From Rhodocyclaceae bacterium (lineage in GTDB: Bacteria; Pseudomonadota; Gammaproteobacteria; Burkholderiales; Ga0077523): a stretch of DNA of 50,185 nucleotides. Under the pieces are notes generated by a model. That model was not told the origin of the DNA. It did not search any database and saw only the letters and a program-made list of their open reading frames with translations. Positions 9,368-17,346 of this stretch are shown piece by piece; position 1 is the first letter of the stretch; every line of letters begins with the position of its first letter. The stretch is taken from positions 1 through 50,185 of the forward strand of contig JADCHQ010000043.1 of the NCBI GenBank assembly GCA_020248405.1, given 5' to 3'. The translations under genes were made by a program, and so were the position numbers.

Positions 9368-10669
9368 TCAACGTGGGACCTGCCCGCCGCGCGCGTCGAG
9401 CGCGGCGGCGACTTCGATCAGGGTCGGGCCGGCGGCCGGACCCAGCGAGCGGCTCACCGCAACCGTGCGCAGCCGCGCATCGGGCGCTTGCGTGGCCGCC
9501 CAGATGTCGCCGGGCGAGATCGTGACACGCTGGAAGAAACCCATGAGGCCGTGCGGCTTCTTTTCCAGCCCGAGGTAGGTATGCAGGCCCTTGTAGCAGT
9601 AATAGACGAACTCGGAGCAGCTGAAGCGGGTCGCGGTGTGGCCTTCGTTGAACTGGAAATCGTACCCGGATCCGATCTTGCCCAGCGCCGAGCTCAGGGC
9701 GGCGCCGATCGCATCCTCGCGGGCGACGGTCGCGCCACTGAGCAGCCTGTCGTGGATCGTGCGCTGGTCGCCCTGCAGCGCCGGGTCGCCGATCAGTTGC
9801 GTGCGCCACACGCACTCGCGGTCAGCGCGGTCCAGCGCGATCGGCAGATCGGAGATGCGCAGCACGGCGAGATAGTCGCAGCGGGCGAAGGTAAGCAGGT
9901 CCTCGGTGAACACGCCGCGGGTCATTGCATGGATGACCCGATCGGGACCGCGGCTGAAGAAGCCGGGATTGTTGCGGATCGCGTCGATCTGGGCTTGATC
10001 GGCCGGCTAGAGCCCGCCCTTTCCGTCGGAGGCCTGGAGGCGGCGGGCGGCGATCGCGTAGTGCTCGTCGCCGAGGGCGCCGGCATGGAAGGCAGCGTGC
10101 GAGAAGCGTTGCGACACCGGGTCGCTGCCGCCGGTAAGCCCGATGAACAGGCCATCCACATAGCCGTCGTAGCCGCGCAGCAGGATGTCGCCCGGCCGGA
10201 TGACCTGCAGCAGCGCGCGCACCTCGCCGCCGGTCACCTTGTAGCCCCCGGGATCCACGACGAACACCAGCGGCGTGCGGAAGAACTTCAGGCGACCGAC
10301 CCAGGCGATCAGGCGGTCGATACGCGAATCGATCCGGCCGAGCAGCCCGGGATAGGGGCGGGGTGCGGCGAACTCGGGCGCGCGCGCGGGCGCGAGCAGC
10401 CAGGCGATCGCGGCCACCAGCGGCAGCGGCGCGAGCGCGAGCATCCAGTCGGGGGGCGCGAGGGCGGCAAGCGCGGGCAGCCGCGACAGCAGCCACGCCA
10501 GCAGCACCAGCGGGGCGAGCAGCGTGAGCAGCGCCAGCGCGAGGATCACCAGTCCCTTGGCGAGCGCCACGATGAGCACAGCGGCGCGATAGGCAAGAAA
10601 CGCGGCACGCACGGCGATATCGCCGACGTAGAGCGCGATCTTTTCGACAAGGGCGGTCAGCGGGGGCAT
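9368..10669 (-). pseudogene. Permuted papain-like (YiiX/NlpC-P60 type) membrane hydrolase interrupted by an in-frame TAG
   Basis: Two open segments lie in the same frame, separated by one amber codon at 10007-10009. The first (from ATG 10669, with GGAG 6 bases upstream) has two or three membrane helices (about 28-95) and a domain with IRPGDILLRG and RFSHAAFHAG, giving a candidate catalytic His191. After the TAG, 27 sense codons (PADQAQIDAIRNNPGFFSRG and on) lead into RFSCSEFVYYCYKG with the candidate catalytic Cys near 351. His-before-Cys order fits the circularly permuted papain-fold lipid or peptide hydrolases. An internal ATG at 9925 lacks a ribosome site. The gene is either a recent nonsense pseudogene, a sequencing error or read through. 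With a sense codon it would encode about 433 residues. Confidence 0.75.
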
Positions 10670-10984
10670 CGGAGACTCCAGCAGGCGATGGCCGGGACCC
10701 ACGCTTGCCATCGCTGCGGCGAATAGCGATTTCAAACCACTTTTCCCGTTTGCAACGACTGTATTCCCAGGGCCCCGAGCGGTCAACCGCGCGCTCTTTG
10801 GCGGGAAATCTCCCCCCGCGGCAAAAATGCAAGCGCGGCGCTGGCCCGACTCGACCCCGGATCGGCGTTCACCCGCCGCTATTTGACGCCCTCACGCGAT
10901 CACGGGCCGAGCACGTCCGTCGGTTCTGCCCCGGAACCGTCGTCTTGATCTCCGCTCAGGCTGCGTAGTCGAGCGAGAACTCCC
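10670..10984. other. Non-coding stretch between the split hydrolase and the IS91 relic
   Basis: This 315-base stretch holds the likely promoter of the minus-strand hydrolase, and no gene was recognised. The proximal part (about 10700-10780) is richer in A and T than its surroundings, as expected for a promoter. The open frame of the hydrolase extends back to 10786, but the extension lacks a ribosome site and looks non-coding. Confidence 0.5.
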
Positions 10985-11516
10985 GCGCCGCTGCGCGCGG
11001 CGGCGCCCGCGCGGCCAGGCGTTGCATGAGCTCCTGCGGCTACAGGGCGATGTGGGTGGTGCCGTCGCGAGTCGGACTCTTGAGCCTCAGCACCACGTGC
11101 CCCTGGCGTTACGGGTCAGGCGTTCGTTGGCGAGTGCGGGGCGGGTGATGGTGCGGCACAGCTGTTCCAGTTCCTTGCGCGGGTGGCTCGCCAACCGCAC
11201 CGCGGCGTGCAGGCTGAAGCCGTGCGCATCGGCGCACAGCGCCTTCCGGGGCTTCTCCTCCCGGCCCGCCACCGTGCGCAAGCTCAGCACCTGGCCGGCG
11301 CGCGGGCCCAGGGCGATGCGATAAGTGCACGAGGCCGCCTGCAGTGACGCCAACGGATGATCCGCGTCCGTGTCCGCCAGCCAGGTCATGCCCTGCTCCT
11401 CGACCTTGACGAACTGCGGCAGGCCGGCGCCTGTTTGCGCCCCACCCTGGGCGAGGCAGGTCTCGAGCGCTTCCTGCACAACACGGTAGAGCGTGGTTTC
11501 CTCGGGCGATGCCGCT
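10985..11516 (-). pseudogene. IS91-family transposase relic, internally deleted and frameshifted
   Basis: Read from 11516 leftward, the relic begins with an IS91 transposase N-terminus, SPEETTLYRVVQEALETCL followed by GLPQFVK. It then jumps directly to the C-terminal part: VEEQGMTWLADTDAD, LQAASCTYRIALGPRAGQ, LCADAHGFSLHAAVR and LEQLCRTITRPALANERL. Roughly the middle 200 residues, which hold the zinc-binding and Y2 catalytic regions, are missing. Near 11105 a frameshift is needed to continue into GHVVLRLKSPTRDGTTHIAL, followed by an in-frame TAG and PQELMQRLAA. It is clearly dead, and shows that a rolling-circle element once inserted here. Confidence 0.8.
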
Positions 11517-11610
11517 GTTAGGCAAAGCGTGTGTCCGCCCAGGCGGGCCGCGGCGTGGGCGGATGGCGGGGGCCAGCGGAGCGCAGGCGGGGTGTGCGGG
11601 CCACGGGGCG

Positions 11611-11853
11611 AGTGGCGAAGCAGTGACCGCCGTGCCGCTGCTCCTGTTCGCCGCCGCGGCGCGGCACGTCTGCCTGTCCACCCTCGGGCTCATCCAGTAC
11701 CTCGGACCGAGCATGCCACTGGTGATGGCCATCGCCTGGTTCGGCGAGCCCTTCGGTGTCAACCGCGCCGTGGGCTATGGCGCCATCTGGCTCGCGCTGG
11801 TGATCTACCCGGTGGACGGGCTGCGCACCCGGCGCACGGTGGCGCCCGGCTAA
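11611..11853 (+). pseudogene. rarD: 3' fragment of rarD (EamA-family transporter)
   Basis: The frame reads VTAVPLLLFAAAARHVCLST, then LGLIQYLGPSMPLVMAIAWFGEP and IWLALVIYPVDGL, which closely follows the last three membrane helices of RarD-type drug/metabolite transporters. The first 200 or more residues are missing, and the upstream sequence is unrelated DNA next to the IS91 relic, so the element probably deleted them. The TAA (11851-11853) overlaps the TAG of the opposing hyuA gene (11850-11852). A functional protein is not expected. Confidence 0.75.
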
Positions 11854-13880
11854 GCCACCGTCACCCGCAGGTTTCCTAGCGCATCGCGTACCGCGCCATC
11901 GCCCGGTTCGATCACCACCGTGGTATCGAGCTGTTCCACGATGGCCGGCCCGGAGAACTGCGCATCCTCGGGCAGCCAGTCGCGCCGGTACACCGGCGTG
12001 GGCTGCCACCCGCCGCGCTCGAACCAGGAGCGCCGCGTGCCGGTACAGGCTTCTTCCAGCCGGGCACGCGGCTCGCCGCGGCCCAGCAGCGCGAGGGGAA
12101 AGGGCTTGCGCCGGCCGATCACGGCGGTGTGCAGGTTCACCAGCACCGGGCGAATCTCCGGCAGGCGCACCTGGAAGCGCTGCCAGTAGGCTTCGGCGAA
12201 GGCCTCGTGCAGTTCGGCCCGGCTCACGCCCGGGCCAGCCAGCGGGATGGCCAGCAAATGGCTCTGGCCCTGGAACTGCAACTCCGCCTCGTGCAGGTAA
12301 TCCACGCGCTCGAAGGCCACGCCCTCGGCCGCCAGCAGCGCTTCGCCCTCGGCGCGCTGGGCCTCGACCACGGTGCGCACCAGGGCATCGGGCAACCCGG
12401 ATACGGGGCAATTGACGGTGCGAACGAAATCGTGGCGCAGGTCCGCCACGGCGCAGCCCAGGGCATTGGTAAGCCCGGGCCGCGCGGGCACCAGCACCGT
12501 GGGAATGCCCAGCTCGCGGGCCAGCGCGCTGGCGTGCAGCGGGCCGGCGCCGCCGAAGGCGAACAAGGCGAAGTCGCGCGGATCGTGGCCGCGCGCCAGG
12601 CTCACCATGCGGATGGCACCGGCCATGCGGTCGTTGGCGATGCGCAGGATCGCCGCGGCAGCGGCATCGGCGTCCAGGCCCAGCGGCGCGCCGATGCGCT
12701 GCGCGATGCGCTCGCGCACGTGCTCCACGCTCACCGGGTTGTCCACCGCCAGCAGCCGCACGGGGTCGAGACGGCCCAGGGACAGGTTGGCGTCGGTAAT
12801 GGTGGGCTCGGTGCCGCCGCGGCCGTAGCAGATGGGCCCGGGGCGGGCGCCGGCGCTGCGCGGCCCCACCTGCAGCATGCCCGCCTCGTCCACGCGGGCG
12901 ATGGAACCGCCGCCGGCGCCGATGGAATGCACGTCCACCAGCGGAACGTGAATGGGCATGCCGTACTCCAGCTCCAGGTCGGAGGTGAGCCGCGGTTCGC
13001 CGCCATCCACCAGGGCCACGTCGCTGGAGGTGCCGCCCATGTCGTAGGTGATCAGCCGGGGGATGCCGGCGGCGCGTGCCGTGGCTGCCGCCGCGATCAC
13101 GCCCGAGGCAGGCCCGGACATGACCGAACTCACCGCATGCACCGGCGCGAGCCGGGCAGCGATGGTGCCGCCGTTACCCTGCATCACCAGCAGTTCGCGG
13201 GCGAAGCCGCGCTCGGCCAGGCCGGCGCGCAGCCGCGCCAGGTAACGCTCCAGCACCGGCTGCACGGCGGCGTTCACGGCGGCGGCCACACCGCGCTCGT
13301 ACTCGCGGTACTCCGACAGCACCTGGTGGCCCAGGGTGACATGACCGTTGGGCCAGAGTCCGCGCACGATCTCGCCGGCGCGCAGCTCGTGGGCCGGCTG
13401 GCGATAGCTGTGCAGGAAGTGGATCGCCACCGACTGGCAGCCGGCGGCGAGCAGGGCGCGGGCCGCGCCGGCCACGGCCGCCTCGTCCAGGGGCACGAGC
13501 ACCTCGCCCTCGGCGCTGATGCGCTCGGCCACCTCGTGGCGCAGTTCGCGCGGGATGAGCGGCTCGAAGCGGCCCGTCAGGCCATAGGCCGTGGGGCGGG
13601 TGCGACGGCCCAGCTCGAGCACGTCGCGAAAGCCGCGCGTGGTGATCAGCCCCACCGGCGCGAGCCGGCGCTCGAGCAACGCATTGGTGGTGGCGGTGGT
13701 GCCGTGTATGACGGCTTCCAGCGAAGGCACATCCACGCCGGCCGCCGCCAGCACCGCCAGCACGCCCTCGGCCTGGTTACCAGGCGTGGTGGGCACCTTC
13801 GCCACGCGGATGCGCTGCTGCGCGGGGTCCCAGAGAACCAGGTCGGTGAAGGTGCCGCCCACGTCGATGCCGGTGATCAT
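11850..13880 (-). CDS. hyuA: Hydantoinase A / 5-oxoprolinase family protein (HyuA)
   Basis: The 676-residue product is a full-length HyuA-type ATPase of the ASKHA fold. It has the phosphate-binding loop D6-V-G-G-T-F-T-D, the adjacent HGTTATTNALLERR segment and DMGGTSSDVAL. Family members use ATP to open cyclic amides such as N-methylhydantoin, 5-oxoproline or, in acetone carboxylase, to activate a ketone. A HyuB partner, which usually follows hyuA, is absent on either side, so it may act alone or with an unlinked partner. It is 77 bases downstream of the PAS-GGDEF gene on the same strand, and the substrate is unknown. Confidence 0.88.
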   Translation of the reverse strand: MITGIDVGGTFTDLVLWDPAQQRIRVAKVPTTPGNQAEGVLAVLAAAGVDVPSLEAVIHGTTATTNALLERRLAPVGLITTRGFRDVLELGRRTRPTAYGLTGRFEPLIPRELRHEVAERISAEGEVLVPLDEAAVAGAARALLAAGCQSVAIHFLHSYRQPAHELRAGEIVRGLWPNGHVTLGHQVLSEYREYERGVAAAVNAAVQPVLERYLARLRAGLAERGFARELLVMQGNGGTIAARLAPVHAVSSVMSGPASGVIAAAATARAAGIPRLITYDMGGTSSDVALVDGGEPRLTSDLELEYGMPIHVPLVDVHSIGAGGGSIARVDEAGMLQVGPRSAGARPGPICYGRGGTEPTITDANLSLGRLDPVRLLAVDNPVSVEHVRERIAQRIGAPLGLDADAAAAAILRIANDRMAGAIRMVSLARGHDPRDFALFAFGGAGPLHASALARELGIPTVLVPARPGLTNALGCAVADLRHDFVRTVNCPVSGLPDALVRTVVEAQRAEGEALLAAEGVAFERVDYLHEAELQFQGQSHLLAIPLAGPGVSRAELHEAFAEAYWQRFQVRLPEIRPVLVNLHTAVIGRRKPFPLALLGRGEPRARLEEACTGTRRSWFERGGWQPTPVYRRDWLPEDAQFSGPAIVEQLDTTVVIEPGDGAVRDALGNLRVTVA

Positions 13881-13957
13881 GGGGGCGAAGTGTAAGGCCC
13901 GCGGCGGGCTTCACGAGGCAAGCCCATGGTCCGGGTCCGGTCTTGAAGCCGACGGCG

Positions 13958-15748
13958 CTAGGCCATCACCCGGTTGCGGCCGCCGTCCTTGGCCCGGTAG
14001 AGCGCCTGGTCGGCGCGCGACAGCACGGCGTCGATGCCGGCATCCCCGGGCTCGATGACGGCGAGGCCGATGCTCACGGTGATGCGCAGCACATGCCCTT
14101 CGAAGGCTATCTCGGCGCGCTCCACATCCTGACGCAGGCGTTCCGCGAGTTGCGCTGCCGCCGCCACGGGGGTGTCCGGCAGGAGCACGGCGAACTCCTC
14201 GCCGCCAGTGCGTGCCAGCAGATCGGTGTCGCGGATGCAGGCTTGCGCGCGTCCGGCGAGATGCCGCAGCACGATGTCGCCAGCGGCGTGGCCGAAGGTG
14301 TCGTTGATGTGCTTGAAGTGGTCGAGGTCCAACGCGAGCACCGCGCACGAACTGGCCGACAGGCGCCGCGTGCGCCGGAACTCGGTGTCCAGCCGCGCCA
14401 TGAGCCCGCGCCGGTTGGCCGCACCGGTCAGGAAATCGGTGCTGGCCTGGCGCTTCAGTTCCTGTTCCAGCGAAACGCGCTGGGTGATGTCTTCGAAACT
14501 TGCATACACCTGCTCCAGGGCACCGTCCTCGCCGCGGAGCGGGATGGCGTTGATGAGGATCCACACGCAGGTGTCGTCGGGCCGGCGCACACCCATGACC
14601 ACGTTGCGCACTGGCTCGCCGGTGCGCAACGCCACCATGGAGGGATGCTCCTCGCCGGGGAAATCGGTGCCGTCCTCGTGCACCGACCGCCAGCGCGAAT
14701 CGATGGACGTGCGCCCCTGCAACTGGTCGAGCGTCAGACCGAGAATCCGCATGGCCGCTGGATTGACGGAGGTGATGCGTCCGCTGGGATCCTGGTAGAC
14801 CACACCCTGGGGCACCGTTTCGAACAGCGTGCGGTAGGTGCTCTCGCTGGCCGCGAGCCTGTCATCCACCGCCCTCTTGGCGGATACGTCCGTGAGAAGC
14901 CCGGTCCACACCAAGCCCTCTCCTTCCGCCGGCTTGGGTGTGGCCGTGGCGTGGATCCACTTCACCACGCCGCCCGGGGAGCGGATGCGAAACTCGTGCT
15001 CCCAGGGGGATGCATCGTCGAAGGCCGCTCGCAGGGAGCGGGCGTGGGCGTCCCGGTCCCGCGGGTCGATGAGATTCCAAAGCGCCCGGGCATCGCGGCA
15101 CAACACCGCGGGCGACAGGCCGCACAGCGCCTCGATGCCCTGGCTCACGAACAGAAAAGTCTGTTCGTCGCGGCTCGACCCCAGCAACCGGAACACGGCG
15201 CCGGGAATGGAGGCGGTCAGGTCCACCAGCAGCGCCTCGCGCTCGCGCAACTGCTCGCGAACGAGGCCGGGGGAGGTGATGTCCTTGTGGGCAACCACCA
15301 CCCGGCGGGGCTCCGCCCCTTCGATGTGTGCCACCCGGGCGATGAACCAGCGCTGCTCGGTGGGTGAGTGGCACTCGTACTCGTACTCGAAGCGCTCGCG
15401 GCGTCCCGCCAGCACATCCGCCAGCAGCGGCCCGAAGGCCCTTGCATCCACCGAGCCCACAGCCGACGTGCTGGCGGCCCGTTCGCAGACGTCGAGGTAA
15501 TTGATGCCTTCGTGGGCGGCGCCGGGAGCACCGCCGTTTTCGTGGTGGAAACGCCGCCAGGCCTGGTTGACCGCCAAGATGACTCCGCGCTCGTCGAGCA
15601 CGCAGATGCGCGCCGACAGGCTGTCGAGCACCGACCTCCAGAAGGGCTCGCCGGCTTGGTCCGCCGCCGGGGCGTAGCGAGGCGCACCCTCAAATTCAAT
15701 ATTGCGATTGAGCATTCCTGTTGAACACGAGACGACGAAGAAACCCAT
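13958..15748 (-). CDS. PAS-domain diguanylate cyclase
   Basis: The 596-residue soluble protein has several PAS modules (about 30-420; segments such as ICVLDERGVILAVNQAWRRF and GVVYQDPSGRITSVNPAAM) and a C-terminal GGDEF domain with intact GGEEF at 515-519. An RDTD inhibitory-site motif starts five residues before it (506-509), so product feedback by cyclic-di-GMP is expected. No membrane helix is evident, so it probably senses a cytoplasmic small molecule or redox signal. It sits 129 bases after livF and 77 before hyuA on the same strand, and may be transcribed with one of them. A second ATG at 15715 is an alternative start. Confidence 0.9.
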   Translation of the reverse strand: MGFFVVSCSTGMLNRNIEFEGAPRYAPAADQAGEPFWRSVLDSLSARICVLDERGVILAVNQAWRRFHHENGGAPGAAHEGINYLDVCERAASTSAVGSVDARAFGPLLADVLAGRRERFEYEYECHSPTEQRWFIARVAHIEGAEPRRVVVAHKDITSPGLVREQLREREALLVDLTASIPGAVFRLLGSSRDEQTFLFVSQGIEALCGLSPAVLCRDARALWNLIDPRDRDAHARSLRAAFDDASPWEHEFRIRSPGGVVKWIHATATPKPAEGEGLVWTGLLTDVSAKRAVDDRLAASESTYRTLFETVPQGVVYQDPSGRITSVNPAAMRILGLTLDQLQGRTSIDSRWRSVHEDGTDFPGEEHPSMVALRTGEPVRNVVMGVRRPDDTCVWILINAIPLRGEDGALEQVYASFEDITQRVSLEQELKRQASTDFLTGAANRRGLMARLDTEFRRTRRLSASSCAVLALDLDHFKHINDTFGHAAGDIVLRHLAGRAQACIRDTDLLARTGGEEFAVLLPDTPVAAAAQLAERLRQDVERAEIAFEGHVLRITVSIGLAVIEPGDAGIDAVLSRADQALYRAKDGGRNRVMA

Positions 15749-15877
15749 GACAGGGCGGCGGTGTGAATCCGACAGCGCCCCGCATTGTCACCCAACTTCC
15801 CGCGGTTGGCCCATCGCGCTCGCGGCCCGCTTGGGCACGCTGCGGTGCCGGGCACCCCGCGCAGCGCGGGCCTTGCC

Positions 15878-16594
15878 TCAGACCGCCAGATACCGCGCGT
15901 GCAGAGCCTCGTCCTGCAGCAGTTGCGCCATCTGCCCCTCGTGACGAATGGCACCCTGCTCCATCACGTAGGCGCGGTCGGTGATGCCCGCCGCGAAGCG
16001 CAAATTCTGCTCCGATAGCAGCACGGTGAGGCCCTCGGCCTTCAACTCACGCACCACCCGCGCCATCTCCGCCACGATCACCGGCGCCAGGCCCTCCGAG
16101 GGCTCGTCCAGCAGCACGGCCAACGGGTTGCCCATGAGCGTGCGGGCAATGGTGAGCATCTGCTGCTCGCCGCCGGACATGGCGCCGCCGGGGCGCTCGC
16201 GCATGCGGCCCAGGTTGGGGAACAGCTCGAACAACCGCTGCGGCGTCCACGCGGGCACGGCCTCGCGCGGCGGGCGGCGGCCCACTTCGAGGTTCTCCAG
16301 CACCGTGAGCCCGGCGAAAATACGCCGCTCCTCGGGCACGTAGCCCAGCCCCTGGCGGCAGATGCGGTAGGGCGCCCAACCGCGCACGGCGGTGCCGGCG
16401 ATGCGTACTTCACCCGCCCGCGGCGGCACCAGCCCCATGAGCGCCTTGAGGGTGGTGGACTTGCCCGCGCCATTGCGACCCAGCAGCGCCACCACCTCGC
16501 CGCGGCGCACCTCCAGCGACACGCCGAACAGCGCCTGGGCGCGGCCGTAGAACGCGTTGAGCCCGCGCGCCTGGATGAGCGTCTCGCCGCTCAC
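15878..16594 (-). CDS. livF: Branched-chain-amino-acid-type ABC transporter ATPase LivF
   Basis: The 238-residue ATPase carries Walker A GRNGAGKSTT, signature MSGGEQQ and Walker B AVLLDEPSEGL, and has the length and C-terminus of LivF. It pairs with LivG to energise the fused LivHM permease. The GTG start at 16594 overlaps the livG stop by four bases (GTGA). It is the last gene of an operon running from 24300. The LivF/LivG family also imports amides, urea, aromatic acids and other compounds, so the transported solute cannot be read from this protein. Confidence 0.93.
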   Translation of the reverse strand: MSGETLIQARGLNAFYGRAQALFGVSLEVRRGEVVALLGRNGAGKSTTLKALMGLVPPRAGEVRIAGTAVRGWAPYRICRQGLGYVPEERRIFAGLTVLENLEVGRRPPREAVPAWTPQRLFELFPNLGRMRERPGGAMSGGEQQMLTIARTLMGNPLAVLLDEPSEGLAPVIVAEMARVVRELKAEGLTVLLSEQNLRFAAGITDRAYVMEQGAIRHEGQMAQLLQDEALHARYLAV

Positions 16595-17346
16595 GACGGC
16601 CCCTCCGCGGCCTCACCCAGATACAGGCGCTTCACCTCGGGATCGGCTCGCACCGTGGCAGCATCGCCGGCGGCGATGAGCCGCCCGCGGTCCAGCACCA
16701 GAATGCGGTCGGCGTGGCCGAACACCACGTCCATGTCGTGCTCGGTGAACAGCACCGCCAGGCCGGATTCGCGGGCGATGGCGGACACCAGCGCCATGAG
16801 CGCGTGGCGCTCCGCCGGCGCCATGCCAGCGGTGGGCTCATCCATGAGCAGCAGGCGCGGCTGGTTGGCCAGAGCCAGGGCCAGGTCGAGGCGCTTCACG
16901 TCACCGTAGGCCAGCTGGCCGCAGGGGCGATCGGCCAGGGCATCGAGCCCGGTGCGCAGCAGCAGCGCCCGTGCTTCAGCGCGAAACGCTGTCACGGCGC
17001 GCGCCAGCGCGCCGAAGGCACGGCCAGCGCGGGACAGCAAGGCGAGCTGCACGTTTTCCACCACGCTCATGGAAGCGAAGGCGGCGGCCACCTGGAAGGT
17101 GCGCCCCACGCCCAAACGGAACAGGCCGCGCGGCGGCGTGCCGGTGACCTCATGCCCGTGGAGGCGGACGTGGCCCTCGTCAGGCGCGAGCTGGCCACCC
17201 ACCAGGTTGAAGCAGGTGCTCTTGCCGGCGCCGTTGGGGCCGATGAGCGCCACGCGCTCTCCCGCCGCCACGGCGAAACTCACACCATCCACGGCAGCCA
17301 CGCCACCGAAGCGCTTGCGAAGCTGTTCGGCTTCCAGCAACGCCAT
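16591..17346 (-). CDS. livG: Branched-chain-amino-acid-type ABC transporter ATPase LivG
   Basis: The 251-residue ATPase has Walker A GPNGAGKSTCFNL, Walker B LLLMDEPTAGM and the LivG-type C-terminus. Its signature region reads LAYGDVKRLDLA rather than the usual LSYGEQR, a mild divergence. The ATG at 17346 overlaps the stop of the permease gene (TGATG), and its own stop overlaps livF. An open frame continues far upstream, but that is the shadow of the permease gene in another frame. Confidence 0.93.
   Translation of the reverse strand: MALLEAEQLRKRFGGVAAVDGVSFAVAAGERVALIGPNGAGKSTCFNLVGGQLAPDEGHVRLHGHEVTGTPPRGLFRLGVGRTFQVAAAFASMSVVENVQLALLSRAGRAFGALARAVTAFRAEARALLLRTGLDALADRPCGQLAYGDVKRLDLALALANQPRLLLMDEPTAGMAPAERHALMALVSAIARESGLAVLFTEHDMDVVFGHADRILVLDRGRLIAAGDAATVRADPEVKRLYLGEAAEGPS

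Noticed and set aside
7411..9525. A 704-codon open frame on the plus strand opposite the EAL gene
   Set aside because: Antisense shadow with Arg/Gln/Gly-rich low-complexity translation and no motif; it also crosses a gene boundary.
10007..10009. Amber codon as pyrrolysine or programmed recoding
   Set aside because: No pyrrolysine genes or recoding signal are seen and such use is not expected in this kind of bacterium; nonsense mutation or sequencing error is simpler.
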